From positions 91,399 to 155,398 of the forward strand of contig JBBSJP010000007.1 in the NCBI GenBank assembly GCA_038257155.1: 64,000 nt of DNA. The letters are read 5' to 3'. Below are positions 31,238 through 39,205 of the stretch, piece by piece. The stretch's first letter is position 1, and every line of letters starts with the position of its first letter. The notes under the pieces were generated by a model that saw nothing but the letters and a program-made list of their open reading frames with translations, was not told the origin of the DNA and searched no databases. The translations under genes were made by a program, and so were the position numbers. Origin of the DNA: JANJTY01 sp038257155 (GTDB lineage: Bacteria > Pseudomonadota > Gammaproteobacteria > Xanthomonadales > Xanthomonadaceae).

Positions 31238-34125
31238 GCGACGTGCGTTCAGTATCGGTGGCCGAGCTTCGCACCATCATCGCGGATCCGGCGGAGCTTG
31301 CGAAAGGCACCCAGATCCACGACAAGGGCGGGCTGAACCATCTCGCGCGCCATGGCGCAAAGCTCTTTGCTGAAGCAGCGGGTAGTGGCTCGGCACCTTA
31401 CAAGCCGCAGATCGTGTTCGACGAGAAGGGCATCCGGGGTCGCTGCTCCTGCATGGCGGCGCGCTCGCGACCCTTCTGCAAGCACGCGGCAGCGCTGCTT
31501 GTTGCATGGGCACGGGATGCAAGCGGCTTCGCCATTTCCGAAGCCCCGGTCGCTCCCGAGCCCTCGCTTGATGGCGGCGCGAAGAAGGCGGCCAAGCCCA
31601 AGACCGGCAAGGTCGACGCCAACGCGTTGATGCGCTCGGGTGTCGGCCAGGTGCTGACCCTTGTACGCGAACTGGCATCGGCCGGTGTCAGTGCGATCGC
31701 GTGTGAGCGCGCTGCGCAGGTGCGCGCGCTGGCAGAGCAGCTGCGTGCTGAGCGCTTGCGCCGCTTGAGCGCGAGAACCATGGAGCTCGCATCGCTGCTC
31801 GACCTTGCCGCGCGCGACTACGGCGCGTTCGATCCAGAACCCTACGCAGAGGCGCTGGGCGACCTGCTGCTGAGCGCCAGGCGCGTCGAAAAGCACCTCG
31901 ATGGTGAGGCGCTGAAGCCCGAGTATGTCGAAGAGCTGATCGGCCGAAACTGGACCAAGAAGGATCGCGAGGCCCTCAGTGGCCTCGACCTGGTGCAGTA
32001 CTCCTTCCGCCACAGCGTGACGGCAGACGATTTCATGATCCGCGAAAGTCGTTTCGTTGAACTTAATACCGGTGAGCATTTCAGCGAGAAGCAGATCCTT
32101 CCTTCGTTCCTCGCCAAGCGCACCTCGCCCAAGGCGAGCTACGATGGACTCTTGTTGCGCGGCGCTAGCGGCAGCCGCTATCCGGGTTTCGCGCCAGTGC
32201 GCCTCGAAGTCGGAGACTGCGGCAAGGTCGAGGAGCTGGATCAGAAGACACTCGATAGAGTCTCGCTGCATGTGACTCCCGGGGTAGGCGCCGCCCTGGC
32301 AGCGCTGCAGGAGCGGCGGCGCGATCCATTCGCGCCTGATGCCATTCCGGTGGCGCTGGCGTGCTCATCATTGTTGGCCGAGGCTGGCCGCTTGTTTGTG
32401 ATCGACAAGGACGGCAGTGCGCTGGCTTTGCCGAAGGACGGCGACACGGAGCTGTTGCTCACCAGTGCCCTTGCCGAGGCGAGCTTGATCGCGGTGTTTG
32501 GCGAGATTGCGCTCGACGGCGCACTGCCTAGTCTGTTCCCGTTTGCGGTGCTGCTGCGGCGTCACGGCGAACTGGTGTTGCTTCCGGTCGGCGCTGGCGA
32601 CGCGGGCGAGTGGCAGATCAAGCAGCGCGCGAAAGCCGTCTCCAGCGGCAAGCGCGAACGCTGGCTGGTGGTGGCACGTGAGCTTGGCGTCGGTGCGGGC
32701 GCCTTGATCCTCGGCGAGTTGCGCGAGGAGCTTGCAGAGACTTTCGCCGAGGGACTCGGCTCGCTGGATCGCCGACGCGCAGAATCGTGGGTCGCGCGCC
32801 TGAACGAGCTCGGGCTAGCGAAGCCCGCCGCACTCATGGCGGACGTCGCCTCTCGTGGCGATCCGGCCGAGAAGCTCGACGATGCCGTAAAGCTGCACCA
32901 GGTGTTTTCCATCGGACTGGCGCGACTGGCGTCGGCGCGTGCGGTTGCCGTCGACGGACTGACGCCCTCTCCGCTACATCCGGCGATCCACGTTCAGGCG
33001 CCCGAGGGACACTGGAGCCCCGCGGAACTGCCGGGCATGCTGCACGGCGGACGACTCGATCGGCACCAGCGCGCCGTGGTAATCGCTCGTTCTCTTGCCA
33101 GCTACTCTGAGTCCGAACTCGACCAGCTGGCTGACTCGTTATGGGCCGATGGCAGCGTGACATCGCTGCTTTCCGATGCCTATACCCGTTTTCCACCACT
33201 AGCCTATGAGTTGGCCCGCGGCATTCTCACCAGTCAATCGCGTGCGCGAAGCTACAGCACGGAGTCGCAGTGGGCGGTTGGTGCGCGCGTTTCGAAACTG
33301 ACCGCGCTGAAGGTGCTGGCGCGGCTTGATGATCCCGAATCGCGGCGTCTGCTCGAACGTTGCATCGAGCCCAAGGAGCTCGACCCGGCCCTGCGCGCGA
33401 CCGCACGCTACTTGCTCAGCGGCGTCACCCCACCACTCGCGCCTACTCAGGTTGAGCCGCTGCATGCCGCGAACCGGGAGGACCGTATTGGCGCGCTCCA
33501 GCGTCTGGGTCGCGACGGGGCGATCGCCGCGCTTCCGATCGTGCGCCAGCTCGCAGCGAGCGACCCGAGTCGCGAAGTGCGCTACGCAGCCTGGGCCACC
33601 CAGGCACTGTTACTGGATCTCGATGCCGTCGACCTGCTGGTCGAGCGCGTGCGAGCACGTGGACTCAATGACGAGGCAGCGCGTGAAGCAGCATTTGCAC
33701 TTGGACTTCTGGGTGACGCGCGCGGCATTGCGCCACTGCTGGATGCGTTCGAACAGGCCTGGCGTCCAAGCACCATCGCCGAGAGTCTCTGCACGATTGG
33801 CCCGGCGATCCTTCCGGCACTGCTGGATCGCGTTGACGCCAACCCGGATCTCGCCGGCCGCGCAGCGGCGCAGCAGGTGATCACCGGGACGCCGGCCGAG
33901 ACCACGTTCAACATCGTCTGCGGTCGACTGGTCGATCCGATCGAAGAGGCGGACGTCGAGCGCATGGCCCGTTACATCAAGCTTGCGAGCGGTCTTAAGC
34001 CACTCAAGTTGAAACTGGCGGACGAACTTGAAGGACGCGTGGCTGAGCTCGACCCCAAAACCAAGGCGTACAAAGCCGCCAGTGCCGTGATCAAACGGGC
34101 CCGGGCCGAGAAGAAGGTCAAGTAG
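31234..34125 (+). CDS. yehQ: SWIM zinc-finger protein with C-terminal HEAT-like repeats (YehQ-like)
   Basis: The 963-residue protein starts at 31234, overlapping the VWA stop. The SWIM finger is at residues 71-84: C71-x-C73-x8-C82-x-H84 (RCSCMAARSRPFCKHAAAL). A Lys-rich linker follows, then helical segments, and from about residue 690 regular HEAT-like repeats (for example NREDRIGALQRLGRDGAIAA; EVRYAAWATQALLL; AFALGLLGDARGIAPLLDAF). SWIM domains bind DNA or proteins. It closes the four-gene MoxR/DUF5682/VWA/SWIM module; the repeat region suggests a large interaction surface. Biochemical role unknown. Confidence 0.8.
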   Translation: MSDVRSVSVAELRTIIADPAELAKGTQIHDKGGLNHLARHGAKLFAEAAGSGSAPYKPQIVFDEKGIRGRCSCMAARSRPFCKHAAALLVAWARDASGFAISEAPVAPEPSLDGGAKKAAKPKTGKVDANALMRSGVGQVLTLVRELASAGVSAIACERAAQVRALAEQLRAERLRRLSARTMELASLLDLAARDYGAFDPEPYAEALGDLLLSARRVEKHLDGEALKPEYVEELIGRNWTKKDREALSGLDLVQYSFRHSVTADDFMIRESRFVELNTGEHFSEKQILPSFLAKRTSPKASYDGLLLRGASGSRYPGFAPVRLEVGDCGKVEELDQKTLDRVSLHVTPGVGAALAALQERRRDPFAPDAIPVALACSSLLAEAGRLFVIDKDGSALALPKDGDTELLLTSALAEASLIAVFGEIALDGALPSLFPFAVLLRRHGELVLLPVGAGDAGEWQIKQRAKAVSSGKRERWLVVARELGVGAGALILGELREELAETFAEGLGSLDRRRAESWVARLNELGLAKPAALMADVASRGDPAEKLDDAVKLHQVFSIGLARLASARAVAVDGLTPSPLHPAIHVQAPEGHWSPAELPGMLHGGRLDRHQRAVVIARSLASYSESELDQLADSLWADGSVTSLLSDAYTRFPPLAYELARGILTSQSRARSYSTESQWAVGARVSKLTALKVLARLDDPESRRLLERCIEPKELDPALRATARYLLSGVTPPLAPTQVEPLHAANREDRIGALQRLGRDGAIAALPIVRQLAASDPSREVRYAAWATQALLLDLDAVDLLVERVRARGLNDEAAREAAFALGLLGDARGIAPLLDAFEQAWRPSTIAESLCTIGPAILPALLDRVDANPDLAGRAAAQQVITGTPAETTFNIVCGRLVDPIEEADVERMARYIKLASGLKPLKLKLADELEGRVAELDPKTKAYKAASAVIKRARAEKKVK

Positions 34126-34150
34126 CTGCGGGTTTCAGATTGCCGGACAC

Positions 34151-34176
34151 AAAAAAGCCCGCAAAATCGCGGGCTT
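34151..34176 (-). terminator. Rho-independent terminator after tRNA-Met
   Basis: On the minus strand an 8-bp stem (AAGCCCGC / GCGGGCTT, loop of 6) is followed by a T run, directly downstream of the tRNA 3' end. Confidence 0.85.
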
Positions 34177-34181
34177 GATCG

Positions 34182-34258
34182 TGGTGGCTATGGGTGGACT
34201 CGAACCACCGACCCCAGCATTATGAGTGCTGTGCTCTAACCGGCTGAGCTACATAGCC
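34182..34258 (-). tRNA. tRNA-Met (CAT), elongator
   Basis: Read on the minus strand: acceptor GGCTATG pairs with CATAGCC, D arm TAGCTCAGCCGGTTAGAGCA, anticodon loop CTCATAA, T arm GGTGGTTCGAGTCCACC, and encoded CCA. The anticodon CAT with a base-paired acceptor beginning G-G indicates elongator Met, not initiator. Length 77 with CCA. A TilS-modified Ile2 tRNA also has CAT but a different body. The 34259-34565 stretch beyond it holds no gene I can support. Confidence 0.95.
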
Positions 34259-34565
34259 TTGCGCGAGACGCAACGGGCTTTGGCCGTCGCGAACCGCGCA
34301 TTTTGCGTTCTTGTTTGGCTAAGGTCAAGTCAAGCGCCTCGGGACTTCGTGGCCGCCGGTTCCAACCGACGCGACAGCTTACAGCGGCTCGCGCAAGCGC
34401 CAGTGCGACGCCCATCCAGGCGGAAATCGCGCAGTTTCGCGCTCGCTTGTAGCAGGACCGGGTGCCTGGGCTCGCGCTGCAGAACGACCTGCCGCCTGCC
34501 CCCCCAGCTTGTTGAGTTTGTGTGTGCTGTGGCACAGTCTCCTCAGTGAATTCGGAGTCCGTTCC

Positions 34566-35126
34566 GTGATCGACCCGGACGGTTACCGGCCAAATGTTGG
34601 AATCGTACTGATGCGGGACGATGGTTCCGTGTTCTGGGCGAGGCGTGTCAATCGCGATGGTTGGCAGTTTCCGCAGGGCGGAATGAATTCCGACGAGACG
34701 CCGCTGGAAGCGATGCAGCGAGAACTGACCGAAGAGACCGGTCTTGCGCCGCACCATGTGGAAGTGCTTGGCGCAACCCCGGGTTGGCTGCGCTATCGCC
34801 TGCCGCGGCGCTGCGTGCGCCCTACCCAGCGGCCTGTCTGCATCGGGCAGAAGCAGGTCTGGTTCCTGTTGCGCATGGTCGCCAATGATGGCGAGGTACG
34901 CCTGGATGCGTGCGACCGGCCGGAGTTCGATCAGTGGCGCTGGGTGAATTTCTGGTACCCGCTGCAACACGTGGTCAACTTCAAGCGGCGGGTCTATGCC
35001 CAGGCGCTTTTGCACCTGGCGCCATTTGCGCAGGCGGCGGCCGGCGCAGCCACCATCCTGGCCGAGGCACCTGAGCCTGGAGACCTGCTGGCGCGCGGTG
35101 GCGAGGCACTGCGGCGGCGGGCCTGA
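34566..35126 (+). CDS. rppH: RNA pyrophosphohydrolase
   Basis: GTG 34566 (MIDPDGYRPNVGIVLMR) follows GGAG; the frame extends further upstream but that part is not conserved. The 186-residue protein carries the Nudix box at residues 38-60, with GG at its start and RELTEETGL at its end, and WQFPQGG just before. RppH removes pyrophosphate from the 5' end of triphosphorylated mRNA, starting RNase E decay. The typical region VCIGQKQVWFLLR ... DQWRWVNFWYPL ... VVNFKRRVYAQAL is present. The C-terminal tail is Ala-rich and variable. Confidence 0.95.
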   Translation: MIDPDGYRPNVGIVLMRDDGSVFWARRVNRDGWQFPQGGMNSDETPLEAMQRELTEETGLAPHHVEVLGATPGWLRYRLPRRCVRPTQRPVCIGQKQVWFLLRMVANDGEVRLDACDRPEFDQWRWVNFWYPLQHVVNFKRRVYAQALLHLAPFAQAAAGAATILAEAPEPGDLLARGGEALRRRA

Positions 35127-35146
35127 GATCGGATCTTGTTTAGCGT

Positions 35147-35165
35147 TTGACAATCATTCGTATTT
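35147..35165 (+). promoter_or_regulatory. Possible promoter / Fur-like site before bfd
   Basis: TTGACA at 35147-35152 could be a -35 element, within an AT-rich stretch (ACAATCATTCGTATTT) resembling a Fur box. In this GC-rich DNA the AT-rich island stands out, and iron repression of bfd is usual. Weak match. Confidence 0.35.
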
Positions 35166-35211
35166 AGGATTCAATCGCATCAGGCCCCTCCTCGGCCCGG
35201 GAGCGATGCAG

Positions 35212-35412
35212 ATGTATGTCTGTCTTTGTCACGGAATCACCGACCGCCGCATCCGCGAGGCCGCTGATGCGGGCGTGACCAGCATGGCCGAGCTGGCAGC
35301 TACCACGGGCTGCAGCACCGCCTGCGGCAGCTGCGGAGAGATCGCCCAGCAATTGCTGGATGAACAACGCAACGCCCGCCGGTTCCCTCTGGCAATGCTT
35401 GAGGCAGCCTGA
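35212..35412 (+). CDS. bfd: Bacterioferritin-associated ferredoxin
   Basis: ATG 35212 is 8 bases after GGGAG; the ATG at 35206 is too close to it. The 66-residue product has the Bfd [2Fe-2S] ligand pattern CxC ... CxxC (MYVCLCHGITDRRIRE ... TACGSCGEIA). Bfd reduces the ferric core of bacterioferritin so iron can be released; bacterioferritin is the next gene, 158 bases on. The AT-rich upstream region may bind Fur. Confidence 0.93.
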   Translation: MYVCLCHGITDRRIREAADAGVTSMAELAATTGCSTACGSCGEIAQQLLDEQRNARRFPLAMLEAA

Positions 35413-35570
35413 AGCAGCCGCTTGCCGGATTCGACGCGCGCAGGCTCCGCGTTGACCACCCAAGAATTTGCACCCGGATGCTTGCGCAAATGCAGGCGAT
35501 TGTCGTTTCGTCCTTGGCGGACCGATCGCGCTACCCTTGCCGCTGAACGTTCGCAGGCAGGAGTCCACCC

Positions 35571-36041
35571 ATGAAAGGCGACAGCAAGGTCATCGAGCAC
35601 CTCAACAGGGTGCTTTACAACGAACTGACCGCGATCAACCAGTACTTCCTCCACGCCAAGATGCTCAAGGACTGGGGCCTGAAGGAACTGGCCGAGCACG
35701 AACATCACGAATCCATCGACGAGATGAAGCACGCCGATCAGTTGATCGAGCGGATCCTGTTTCTTGAAGGCCTGCCCAATCTGCAGCAGCTCGGAAAGCT
35801 GCTGATTGGCGAAGACCCGAAGGAGATCATGGAGTGCGACCTCAAGCTGGAACTGGCCGCCATTCCCGACCTCAAGGCCGCCATCGCGCACTGTGAGCAG
35901 ATTGGTGACTACGTGTCGCGCGCGCTGTTTGCTTCGATCCTCGCGTCCGAGGAAGACCATGTCGACTGGATTGAAACCCAGCTCGGACTGATCGCGCGAG
36001 TCGGACTGGAACGCTACCTGCAGGGCAAGATCGGAAGCTGA
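35571..36041 (+). CDS. bfr: Bacterioferritin
   Basis: ATG 35571, 156 residues, the usual length. The ferroxidase ligands are present: E18 (LYNELTAIN), E51 and H54 (IDEMKHADQ), E94 (LKLELA region) and the EEDH pair near residue 127 (LASEEDHVDW). M52 is the heme ligand shared between two subunits, so this is a heme-binding bacterioferritin and not a plain ferritin. It forms a 24-subunit iron store. bfd upstream encodes its ferredoxin partner. Confidence 0.95.
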   Translation: MKGDSKVIEHLNRVLYNELTAINQYFLHAKMLKDWGLKELAEHEHHESIDEMKHADQLIERILFLEGLPNLQQLGKLLIGEDPKEIMECDLKLELAAIPDLKAAIAHCEQIGDYVSRALFASILASEEDHVDWIETQLGLIARVGLERYLQGKIGS

Positions 36042-36065
36042 CCGCCGACCCGGCGTTAGGCCCGT

Positions 36066-36401
36066 ATGAGCGAGTGCCGTTGTTACAACCCTCCATTCAA
36101 TTACCGAGACTTTGTCTCGACACCCATCGGCATTGACATGACCAACGGGCGTCACGGCGAAGTCTCGCTAGAAGTCTGCACGCATTGCGGCACAAAGTGG
36201 TTGCATTACCTTGTTGAATACGAGGCGTTCACGGCATCAGGTCGCTGGTTCCGTGCGCCCATCCCTGAAGAGGCACTTGCAACACTCATTTCAGACCACG
36301 CCGTGGCATTTCTGGAGCAACAACCTTGGTACTTCTTGGGCGGTAGCTATTATCAGTCACGCGGACAACGGGCGTCCGGTGCCGTACGTGCAGATTTGTA
36401 G
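36066..36401 (+). CDS. Small protein of unknown function with two CxC/CxxC pairs
   Basis: ATG 36066, 111 residues, 24 bases after bfr. MSECRCYNPPFNYRDF and EVCTHCGTKWLHYLVEYEAF give a four-Cys arrangement that could bind zinc or iron. The rest is aromatic-rich (RWFRAP, EQQPWYFLGGSYYQSR). I recognise no family. The last ~15 residues (RGQRASGAVRADL) are low-complexity and may reflect a frameshift near the end. Position behind bfd-bfr hints at iron metabolism, without evidence. Confidence 0.55.
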   Translation: MSECRCYNPPFNYRDFVSTPIGIDMTNGRHGEVSLEVCTHCGTKWLHYLVEYEAFTASGRWFRAPIPEEALATLISDHAVAFLEQQPWYFLGGSYYQSRGQRASGAVRADL

Positions 36402-36524
36402 CTACGGGCCCAACCAAGTGTTCAACCGGGCCTGCGGGGGCATGTTGCGTTCAAACCAATCCATCTCGGCCCTTGGCCGGATGGCATTGCGGTAGACGGG
36501 GCCTTTGGCCCCGGCTGCAGGTTC

Positions 36525-39017
36525 TCAGCCCATGAAGCCGCGTAGCGCGGCGGCGACACGGTGATACTCGCGCGCCAGGGCGTCAACCTTGGCGAGGGGT
36601 TCCTCCAGCTTGCCGGCCCTGGCACCGTGTTCGATCTCGCGGGACAGGTCGGAAAGACGTTTCGCGCCAAGGTTTGCCCCGGTCGATTTCAGGGTGTGCG
36701 AGGCCAGCGCCAGTTCCTCCAGGTCACCAGTGTGGGCGGCTACTTCCAGCTGGATTAGCAAGCGCGGCGCATCTTCCAGAAACACCGCCACCAGCGCTTC
36801 GAATTCATCCCCCATCAACTCGCGAAGCTCGCCGGCAATGGTCTTGTCGATAACGTTTCCCGCCTGGGCCGCTTCGGCCGCTGCGGATTTGTCGATGGTG
36901 TCGCGCCTCGTCGCAGGTGCGGGAGCCTGAGCGGGTGCAGGTGCAGGTGCAGGCGGAGGAGCGACGGCTGCGGGAAGCGGCGAAAGGGGTCGCGGCGCGT
37001 GCGCGGACACTGCGGCAGATTCGGGCGATGCCGGGCTCAGAAAGCGCGACAGCAGGCTCATCATGGCCTGGCGGCTGAGTGGTTTGGAGAGGTATTCATC
37101 CATGCCCGCGTTCAGGCACTTCTCCCGGTCGCCTGCCATGGCATTCGCCGTCATCGCGATGATCGGCAATCGCTTGGCCCCGGCGGCCTCCTGACGACGG
37201 CGTTCCTGGGTGGCGCGATAACCATCCAGCACTGGCATCTGGCAATCCATCAGTACCGCGTCGTACGGGCGGTTGGACATGCGGTCCAGGGCCTGCGCGC
37301 CGTTCTCGGCGATGTCGAGAGTCAGCCCGGCCAAGGTCAACAGCCGCTGCGCCACCTGACGATTGACCGGATTGTCTTCGACCAGCAGGACGTGCCCGCT
37401 GAGGCGCGTCGGTGCGGAACCAAAATCCGCCGCGTTGGGCGCTTCGACATCATGCGGCGAGCTCAGGGAAGGCAGCGTCGGCATCGCCGCCATGGCGCTG
37501 GCGGATCCAGCATGTGACTCGGCAACATCCAGTTCGTCGAGGTAGCGCGTGATCTGGTGGCGCAGGTCACCATCCGATGCGTTGCGCGGCAGCAGCCGGA
37601 GCCGCCGCTCGGACCGCAGTTCATCGGGCACCGGCTCGTCGTTGGTCAGCCAGATGCAGATCAGGTCATCGAGCTGGCGTTCGCGCTGGATGTTTCGCCA
37701 CAGGGCAATCATCGTGGACTTCACTGAAGCGATGTCGACGATCATCAGATCGAATGCCGGCGAACCCGGCCGTTCCGAGGACGCCCGCAGCTTTGTCAGG
37801 GCTTCGGAGGTGCTGCTCGCTGAAACCGCCATCAGGCCCCAATTGGGCAGGGCGACCGAAAGCCGGCGCGCCAGCTGCGGTTCGCTGACCAGCACCAGGG
37901 CGCGCGAACCCTGCAGCTCGCGCTTGCGGGCAGTCATGTCGCCGTGTGCCTTCAGCACCGGAACTTCAAACCAGAAGAGCGAGCCACGACCGGGCATCGA
38001 CTCGACGCCGATCCGGCCGCCCATCAAATCGATGATGCGTTTGCAGATGACCAGGCCCAAGCCGGTTCCGCCGAACACGCGCGTGGTCGAGGCATCAGCC
38101 TGCGAGAATGGCCGGAACAGCTTGGCTGCCGCATCCGGCGCGATTCCCACGCCGGTGTCGTGCACTTCAAAGCGAAGCTCGTGGTGGGTGCGGCTTTCTC
38201 CCTTGCGCAGGACGTGCACGTTGATCATGCCGCGATCGGTGAACTTGATCGCGTTGCTCACCAGATTGGTCAGCACCTGGCGCAGTCGCACTGGATCGCC
38301 GCGCATGGCGAGTCGCACCGCCGGATCGATGGATAGCGACAGCTTGAGGCCCTTGCTCTCGGCGTTCTTCTCCATGAGGCGCATTACCGCCTCCAGCAGG
38401 TCGCGGAGGTTGAGTCCGACGGTCTCCAGATCAAGCTTGCCGGCTTCCAGCTTGGAATAGTCGAGAATGTCATCGACGATGCGCAGCAGCTGCCGCGCTG
38501 ACTGGAACGCCGTACGCACGTAGTCGCGCTGGTCGCTTTCCAGTGGCGTGCTGAGCAACAGGTCCAGCAACGGAATGATGCCATTCAGGGGAGTTCGGAT
38601 TTCGTGGCTCATCGTGGCCAGGAATTCACCCTTGGCCATGATGGCCGCCTCCGCCGCGTGTTTGGCGTCAACCAGTTCCTGCTCGGCGCGGCGCAGCCGC
38701 TCGACTTCCTTGAGCAGGCGCGCGACGTCGCGTGTCGAGTTGCCGTTCGAAGCCGGCTGCGCGCTGCGTTCGGTGATCACCGCAGGCACGGGCGTTGCAG
38801 CCACGGGCGGCGCGACACGAGGCTCTTCCTGCGGCTCGCGCAGATGTACCAGCAGGCCAGCGAGCAAGGTGGCAACCGCAGCCGAAACGAGACCCAGTCC
38901 AGGCCAGGGCCCGGCTACGCCCGAAACGATCAACATCGTGCAGGCCAGTGCGCCGCCTGCGGCGAGGAACACGAGCAGCTGCAGGCTGGTCCGCGCAGAG
39001 GATCGCGATTGACTCAT
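36525..39017 (-). CDS. Hybrid sensor histidine kinase with two receivers and Hpt
   Basis: ATG 39017 (MSQSRSSARTSLQLL) gives 830 residues. Order: two membrane helices (about 10-55), a Pro-rich linker, a coiled coil, HisKA with FLATMSHEIRTPLNGII, HATPase (NLVSNAIKFTDRG; DTGVGIAPDAA; GGTGLGLVICKRI), a weak first receiver-like domain (LMIVDIASVK), a full receiver (VLLVEDNPVNRQVAQRL; DAVLMDCQMPVLDGY), a Pro/Ala-rich linker and Hpt (ASHTLKSTGANLG). This is the architecture of phosphorelay hubs such as RpfC/BarA. The signal is unknown. It is followed on the same strand by the degenerate GGDEF-EAL gene. Confidence 0.88.
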   Translation of the reverse strand: MSQSRSSARTSLQLLVFLAAGGALACTMLIVSGVAGPWPGLGLVSAAVATLLAGLLVHLREPQEEPRVAPPVAATPVPAVITERSAQPASNGNSTRDVARLLKEVERLRRAEQELVDAKHAAEAAIMAKGEFLATMSHEIRTPLNGIIPLLDLLLSTPLESDQRDYVRTAFQSARQLLRIVDDILDYSKLEAGKLDLETVGLNLRDLLEAVMRLMEKNAESKGLKLSLSIDPAVRLAMRGDPVRLRQVLTNLVSNAIKFTDRGMINVHVLRKGESRTHHELRFEVHDTGVGIAPDAAAKLFRPFSQADASTTRVFGGTGLGLVICKRIIDLMGGRIGVESMPGRGSLFWFEVPVLKAHGDMTARKRELQGSRALVLVSEPQLARRLSVALPNWGLMAVSASSTSEALTKLRASSERPGSPAFDLMIVDIASVKSTMIALWRNIQRERQLDDLICIWLTNDEPVPDELRSERRLRLLPRNASDGDLRHQITRYLDELDVAESHAGSASAMAAMPTLPSLSSPHDVEAPNAADFGSAPTRLSGHVLLVEDNPVNRQVAQRLLTLAGLTLDIAENGAQALDRMSNRPYDAVLMDCQMPVLDGYRATQERRRQEAAGAKRLPIIAMTANAMAGDREKCLNAGMDEYLSKPLSRQAMMSLLSRFLSPASPESAAVSAHAPRPLSPLPAAVAPPPAPAPAPAQAPAPATRRDTIDKSAAAEAAQAGNVIDKTIAGELRELMGDEFEALVAVFLEDAPRLLIQLEVAAHTGDLEELALASHTLKSTGANLGAKRLSDLSREIEHGARAGKLEEPLAKVDALAREYHRVAAALRGFMG

Positions 39018-39205
39018 CGATTCAGGTCCAGGTCGATCGAAACACAGGGAAAGGCGCGAGGGACTGCTGCCAGGCCCCACCACAACCAAACTCCAAAGCA
39101 GCTGAAATGTTCGAGACGGCTTGCGGGCCTGCCGAAGAGCCGTTCAGACGTTTCAGCGGTCAACAGTACCCGGAAGGCGTGGGACGGCACCAGCGAGCCC
39201 ACGCG

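Noticed and set aside
34182..34258. Initiator or Ile2 identity for the CAT tRNA
   Set aside because: The acceptor starts G-G paired with C-C, unlike the mismatched initiator, and the body matches elongator Met.
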